From Brevundimonas bacteroides DSM 4726 (GTDB taxonomy: Bacteria; Pseudomonadota; Alphaproteobacteria; Caulobacterales; Caulobacteraceae), in the NCBI RefSeq assembly GCF_000701445.1, contig NZ_JNIX01000008.1, positions 62,001 to 126,000 of the forward strand: a stretch of DNA of 64,000 nucleotides, written 5' to 3'. The translations under genes and the position numbers were made by a program. Positions 60,862-64,000 of the stretch are shown here, piece by piece (position 1 is the first letter of the stretch; every line of letters begins with the position of its first letter). The notes under the pieces were generated by a model. That model did not search any database. It worked only from the letters and a program-made list of their open reading frames with translations, and was not told where the DNA came from.

Positions 60862-61854
60862 ATGCGTATCAAGGCGTTCCTTCTGGCGATGCTGCTGTGG
60901 ATCGGGGTTGCCCCCGCCCAGGCCCAGGAAGGCGACACATCCGAACGCCCGCCCCAGACCGTCTGCTCGGTCGGCGTCTATCTGTCGGACCTCTACGACA
61001 TCGACACCCGCTCGCACCGCTTCGGCGCCGACGTCTGGGCCTGGAGCGTCTGCACCGGCGAGAAGAACGCGCTGCAGTCGGCCGAATGGATCAACGCCCA
61101 GGAGCAGACCCAGTCCCTCGAATACGCGGACGCGACCGACTTCGGCCTGTGGTCGCAAAGGAAGATCACCGGCGTCTATCGCCAGAACTTCGACGTCCGC
61201 AGCTACCCCTTCGACCGTCACACCCTGCGCATGATCGTCGAGGATTCCTACGACACCGCATCTACGCTTCAATACATCGCCGACGACCGCCGCTCGACCG
61301 TCTCGCGCAATCTGCGGCTCGACGGCTGGACCATCACCCGTTTCGCGGTCGAGAGCCGCGAGGAGGTCTATGGCACCGCGTTTGGCGACCCGACCCTGCC
61401 GGACGATCAGCAGACCCTCTATCCGCATATGGAGGTCGTCATCGACATCGAACGGTCCAATCTCTGGACCTTCTGGAAGCTGGTCGCGCCGCTCTACATC
61501 GCCTCGGCGCTCACCCTCCTGACCTTCCTGATGCACGACGAGGAGGGCAAGTATCTCAGCCCCCGCCTCGGCCTGCTGGCGGGCGTGCTGTTCGCCATCG
61601 TCCTCAACATGCGCGCGGTCGAAGAGGTCGTGGGCGAGACCAACGGGCTCAGCCTGATGGACAACATCCATCTGATGGCGCTGTTCCTCGCGGTCCTTGC
61701 CATCGCGGCGGCCACGGCCTGGACCTTCCTGACCCGCAACGGCTGGGGCCCAGCCCGGGTGCGGCGCTGGGACAAGGGGTTCTTCTTCGCGGGCACCGGC
61801 GTCTACATCGCCGCCAACGCCGCCCTGATCGGGGCGGCGGTCCAGGCGGGCTGA
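60862..61854 (+). CDS. Pentameric ligand-gated ion channel family protein
   Basis: A 330-residue protein with a signal peptide (about residues 1-22), a periplasmic extracellular-domain-like region of beta strands with the family signature SYPFDRHTLRMIVEDS (115-130), and four C-terminal transmembrane segments (about 205-223, 236-252, 269-290, 306-326). The order signal-ECD-TM1-4 and the YPFD-type turn match prokaryotic Cys-loop relatives such as GLIC and ELIC. The two Cys of the eukaryotic Cys-loop are absent, as in other bacterial members. The ligand and ion selectivity are unknown. ATG 60862 fits the signal peptide. Confidence 0.8.
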   Translation: MRIKAFLLAMLLWIGVAPAQAQEGDTSERPPQTVCSVGVYLSDLYDIDTRSHRFGADVWAWSVCTGEKNALQSAEWINAQEQTQSLEYADATDFGLWSQRKITGVYRQNFDVRSYPFDRHTLRMIVEDSYDTASTLQYIADDRRSTVSRNLRLDGWTITRFAVESREEVYGTAFGDPTLPDDQQTLYPHMEVVIDIERSNLWTFWKLVAPLYIASALTLLTFLMHDEEGKYLSPRLGLLAGVLFAIVLNMRAVEEVVGETNGLSLMDNIHLMALFLAVLAIAAATAWTFLTRNGWGPARVRRWDKGFFFAGTGVYIAANAALIGAAVQAG

Positions 61855-61902
61855 TCAGCCGCGCTTGAGGAACCTCCGGCGAATCGCCACCTTCTTCCCA
61901 TC

Positions 61903-64000
61903 ATGAGCGACCGCCCGACCGGCCAGGCTCCCTCCCGCGTCGTCGCGGTGCTGGGGCCGACCAACACCGGCAAGACCCATCTGGCGGTCGAGCGGATGCT
62001 GGGCCATGCGTCCGGCATGATCGGCCTGCCGCTGCGGCTGCTGGCGCGCGAGGTTTATGAGCGGATCGTCCGCGCCCGGGGCCAGAACTCGGTCGCCCTG
62101 ATCACCGGCGAGGAGAAGATCATCCCGGCGCGCCCTGCCTATTTCGTCTGCACGGTCGAGGCCATGCCGATGGAACGGGACGTCGAATTCCTCGCCATCG
62201 ACGAGATCCAGCTGGCCGCCGACCCCGAGCGCGGCCACGTCTTCACCAGCCGCCTGCTGCACGCTCGGGGCCGGTTCGAGACCATGTTCCTGGGGGCCGG
62301 GACGATGGCCCCCCTGATCCGCCGCCTGATCCCCGACGTGGAGATCGTCAGCCGCGAACGCCTGTCCAGCCTGACCTATGCCGGCTCCAAGAAGCTGACC
62401 CGCCTGCCCCGCCGTTCGGCCATCGTCGCCTTCTCGACCGAACAGGTCTACGCCATCGCCGAGCTGATCCGCCGCCAGAGGGGCGGCGCCGCCGTCGTCA
62501 TGGGCAGCCTGTCGCCCCGCACCCGCAACGCCCAGGTCGCCCTGTTCCAGTCGGGCGAGGTCGACTTCCTGGTCGCCACCGACGCCATCGGCATGGGCCT
62601 GAACATGGACGTGGACCATGTCGCCTTCGCGGGCCTGCGCAAGTTCGACGGCCGCCGCACCCGCTGGCTCCACGCCCACGAAATCGCCCAGATCGCCGGC
62701 CGCGCCGGCCGCCACATCCGCGACGGCACCTTCGGCGTCACGGGCGAGGCCGAAGAGCTGGACGAAGACCTTGTGGGCCAGGTCGTCGACCACCGCTTCA
62801 ACCCGGTCCAGGCCATCGAGTGGAGGAACGCCCGCCTCGACTTCGACAGCCTGCCCGACCTCTTGCGCTCGCTCGTTCAGACGCCGGGCGTGCCGGGCCT
62901 GAAGCTGACCGGACAGGCGCTGGACGAGACCCTGCTGCGCCGCGCCCTGCTGGATGAGGACATCAAAAAGGTCGGCCGCTCGCGCGGGACCATCATGCGC
63001 CTGTGGGAGGCCTGCCAGCTGCCCGACTTCCAGAAGACGACGCTGGACGAGCACGCCCGTCTGTCGCGCGACGTCTTCCGCGCCCTGACCAGTTCGCGCG
63101 GCCGCCTGACCGACGACTGGTTCGCCCCGCGCTTCGCCGAGGTCGACCGCGACGACGGCCAGATCGACCAGCTCTCGGCCCGGCTCGCGGGCGTGCGGAC
63201 CCTGTCCTACATCGCCAACCGTCCCGACTGGGTCGCCGACGCCAAGGCCTGGCGCGAGAAGACCCGCGCGCTGGAGGACCGCCTGTCCGACGTTCTGCAC
63301 GAACGCCTGACCGCCCGCTTCGTCGACCGCAAGACCACCGCCCTGATGCGCTCCCTGCACGACCGCGAGGCGACGCTCGCCGAGGTCGCGGGCGACGGCG
63401 TCGTCACCGTCGATGGCGAGACCGTGGGCCATCTGGAGGGCGTCCGCTTCGCCCCTTCCGCTGGAGGCTCCGCCCTCGCCGACCGCACCCTGAAAACCGC
63501 CGCCCTCCGTGCCGTCGGCCCCGAGATCGCCCGCCGCCTCGGCCGCCTCGCCGCCGACGCCGACGCGGCCTTTTCGATCACGCCGAACGGCGACGTCCTG
63601 TGGCAGGGCGCGCTCGCCGCCCGCATCGTCGGCGGCGATCCCTTCAGCCCGCGCATCCGCCTGATCGGGGACCTCGGCCCCCAGGCCGCCCGCGACCGCG
63701 CCCAGCGTCGCATCGAGGCCTACCTGTCCTCCGAGGCCGGCCGCGCTCTGCGTGACCTCCGCCGCCTCCGGACCGCCATCGAAAACGGTACCCTGACGGG
63801 CCTGCCCCGCGGCCTGGCCTTCCGCCTCGTCGAGGCCGGCGGCGTGCTGGACCGCCGCGACGTCGAGCGCGACCTCGCCGCGCTGAGCCAGGCCGAGCGT
63901 CGCACGCTCAAGACCTTCGCCGTCCGCGTCGGCCATCACTCCGTCTGGCTGCCCGGCGCGCTCAAGCCCCGCGCCCGCGCCCTCGCCCAGGCCTTCGCCG
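61903..64000 (+). CDS. SUV3-like superfamily 2 RNA helicase, truncated by the window edge
   Basis: An open frame of about 699 residues continuing past the right edge. Motifs: Walker A GPTNTGKTHLAVERM, RLLAREVY, DEID-like FLAIDEIQLAAD (motif II), motif III-like LGAGTMAPLI, motif VI QIAGRAGRHI, and the SUV3-type C-terminal region SYIANRPDWVADAK. SUV3 is the mitochondrial degradosome helicase; alphaproteobacterial members are close relatives and likely act in RNA turnover. ATG 61903 is chosen (MSDRPTGQAPSRVVAVLGPT). The C-terminal end is not in the window. Confidence 0.9.
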   Translation, partial: MSDRPTGQAPSRVVAVLGPTNTGKTHLAVERMLGHASGMIGLPLRLLAREVYERIVRARGQNSVALITGEEKIIPARPAYFVCTVEAMPMERDVEFLAIDEIQLAADPERGHVFTSRLLHARGRFETMFLGAGTMAPLIRRLIPDVEIVSRERLSSLTYAGSKKLTRLPRRSAIVAFSTEQVYAIAELIRRQRGGAAVVMGSLSPRTRNAQVALFQSGEVDFLVATDAIGMGLNMDVDHVAFAGLRKFDGRRTRWLHAHEIAQIAGRAGRHIRDGTFGVTGEAEELDEDLVGQVVDHRFNPVQAIEWRNARLDFDSLPDLLRSLVQTPGVPGLKLTGQALDETLLRRALLDEDIKKVGRSRGTIMRLWEACQLPDFQKTTLDEHARLSRDVFRALTSSRGRLTDDWFAPRFAEVDRDDGQIDQLSARLAGVRTLSYIANRPDWVADAKAWREKTRALEDRLSDVLHERLTARFVDRKTTALMRSLHDREATLAEVAGDGVVTVDGETVGHLEGVRFAPSAGGSALADRTLKTAALRAVGPEIARRLGRLAADADAAFSITPNGDVLWQGALAARIVGGDPFSPRIRLIGDLGPQAARDRAQRRIEAYLSSEAGRALRDLRRLRTAIENGTLTGLPRGLAFRLVEAGGVLDRRDVERDLAALSQAERRTLKTFAVRVGHHSVWLPGALKPRARALAQAFA

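Noticed and set aside
61855..63939. A 694-codon minus-strand open frame
   Set aside because: Antisense to the SUV3-like helicase, which has clear helicase motifs; the product is low-complexity Gly/Ala/Asp-rich.

Overview
The window is a high-GC (roughly two-thirds G+C) chromosomal segment of an alphaproteobacterium of the Caulobacteraceae, most likely a Brevundimonas-type organism. This is inferred from paired short flagellins next to FlaG and FlaEY-like genes with a sigma-54 promoter, an alphaproteobacterial LexA box (GTTC-N7-GTTC) before ssb, and typical alphaproteobacterial housekeeping families (DUF1285, DUF3126, DUF3297, ABA4-like, SUV3-like helicase). No species assignment can be proven from the sequence alone.

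Layout. 1-4.9 kb: the tail of an ExbD/TolR gene, a CsbD stress protein, and a tightly overlapped signalling operon read leftward (CHASE3 histidine kinase, single-domain response regulator, REC-histidine kinase hybrid, NUDIX hydrolase). 5-13.1 kb: panD, a class IV aminotransferase, gyrA, sodC, an EamA exporter, a Phd/VapC-type toxin-antitoxin pair, ssb with an SOS box, and two envelope proteins. 13.1-18.6 kb: a flagellin locus (flagellin, FlaG, flagellin, a 41-residue antisense small protein, and a 917-residue FlaEY-like protein). 18.6-21.5 kb: a compact leftward phage or gene-transfer-agent module with a DUF2793/glycine-rich tail-type protein, a 56-residue protein, a holin-like protein, an M15 endolysin and overlapping Rz/Rz1 spanins. 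21.7-29.2 kb: an ECF sigma/anti-sigma pair, DUF4112, an EEP-family phosphatase, the DUF1285-NUDIX-CCA operon, a GNAT acetyltransferase, a dihydropteridine-reductase-like SDR and a CitE-like lyase. 29.2-36.3 kb: a lone KpsC-type Kdo transferase, a KAS III enzyme, a small outer-membrane protein and ppdK.

36.3-49 kb: glyS/glyQ (glyS carries an in-frame low-GC insertion), fasciclin, ispE, a TPR protein, ETF-ubiquinone oxidoreductase, a uracil-DNA glycosylase, aminopeptidase P and prmA. 49-57.6 kb: a histone-H1-like protein, DUF3126, ygfZ, a ferritin-like lipoprotein, an outer-membrane barrel protein, tag, an AT-rich orphan membrane ORF, rnhB, an orphan D12 adenine methyltransferase and pyk. 57.6-64 kb: a cysteine-cluster protein, tRNA-Leu(UAA), an M28 peptidase, DUF3297, tRNA-Arg(CCU), an ABA4-like protein, a pentameric ligand-gated channel homologue and a SUV3-like RNA helicase that runs off the right edge.

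How it fits together: most of the window is ordinary core chromosome arranged in short overlapping operons. The accessory or unusual parts are the lysis/tail module, the toxin-antitoxin pair, the foreign-composition insert inside glyS, the AT-rich orphan, the orphan methyltransferase and two REP-like inverted repeats that abut the 3' ends of gyrA and glyS. No complete prophage, CRISPR array, insertion sequence or rRNA operon was found.
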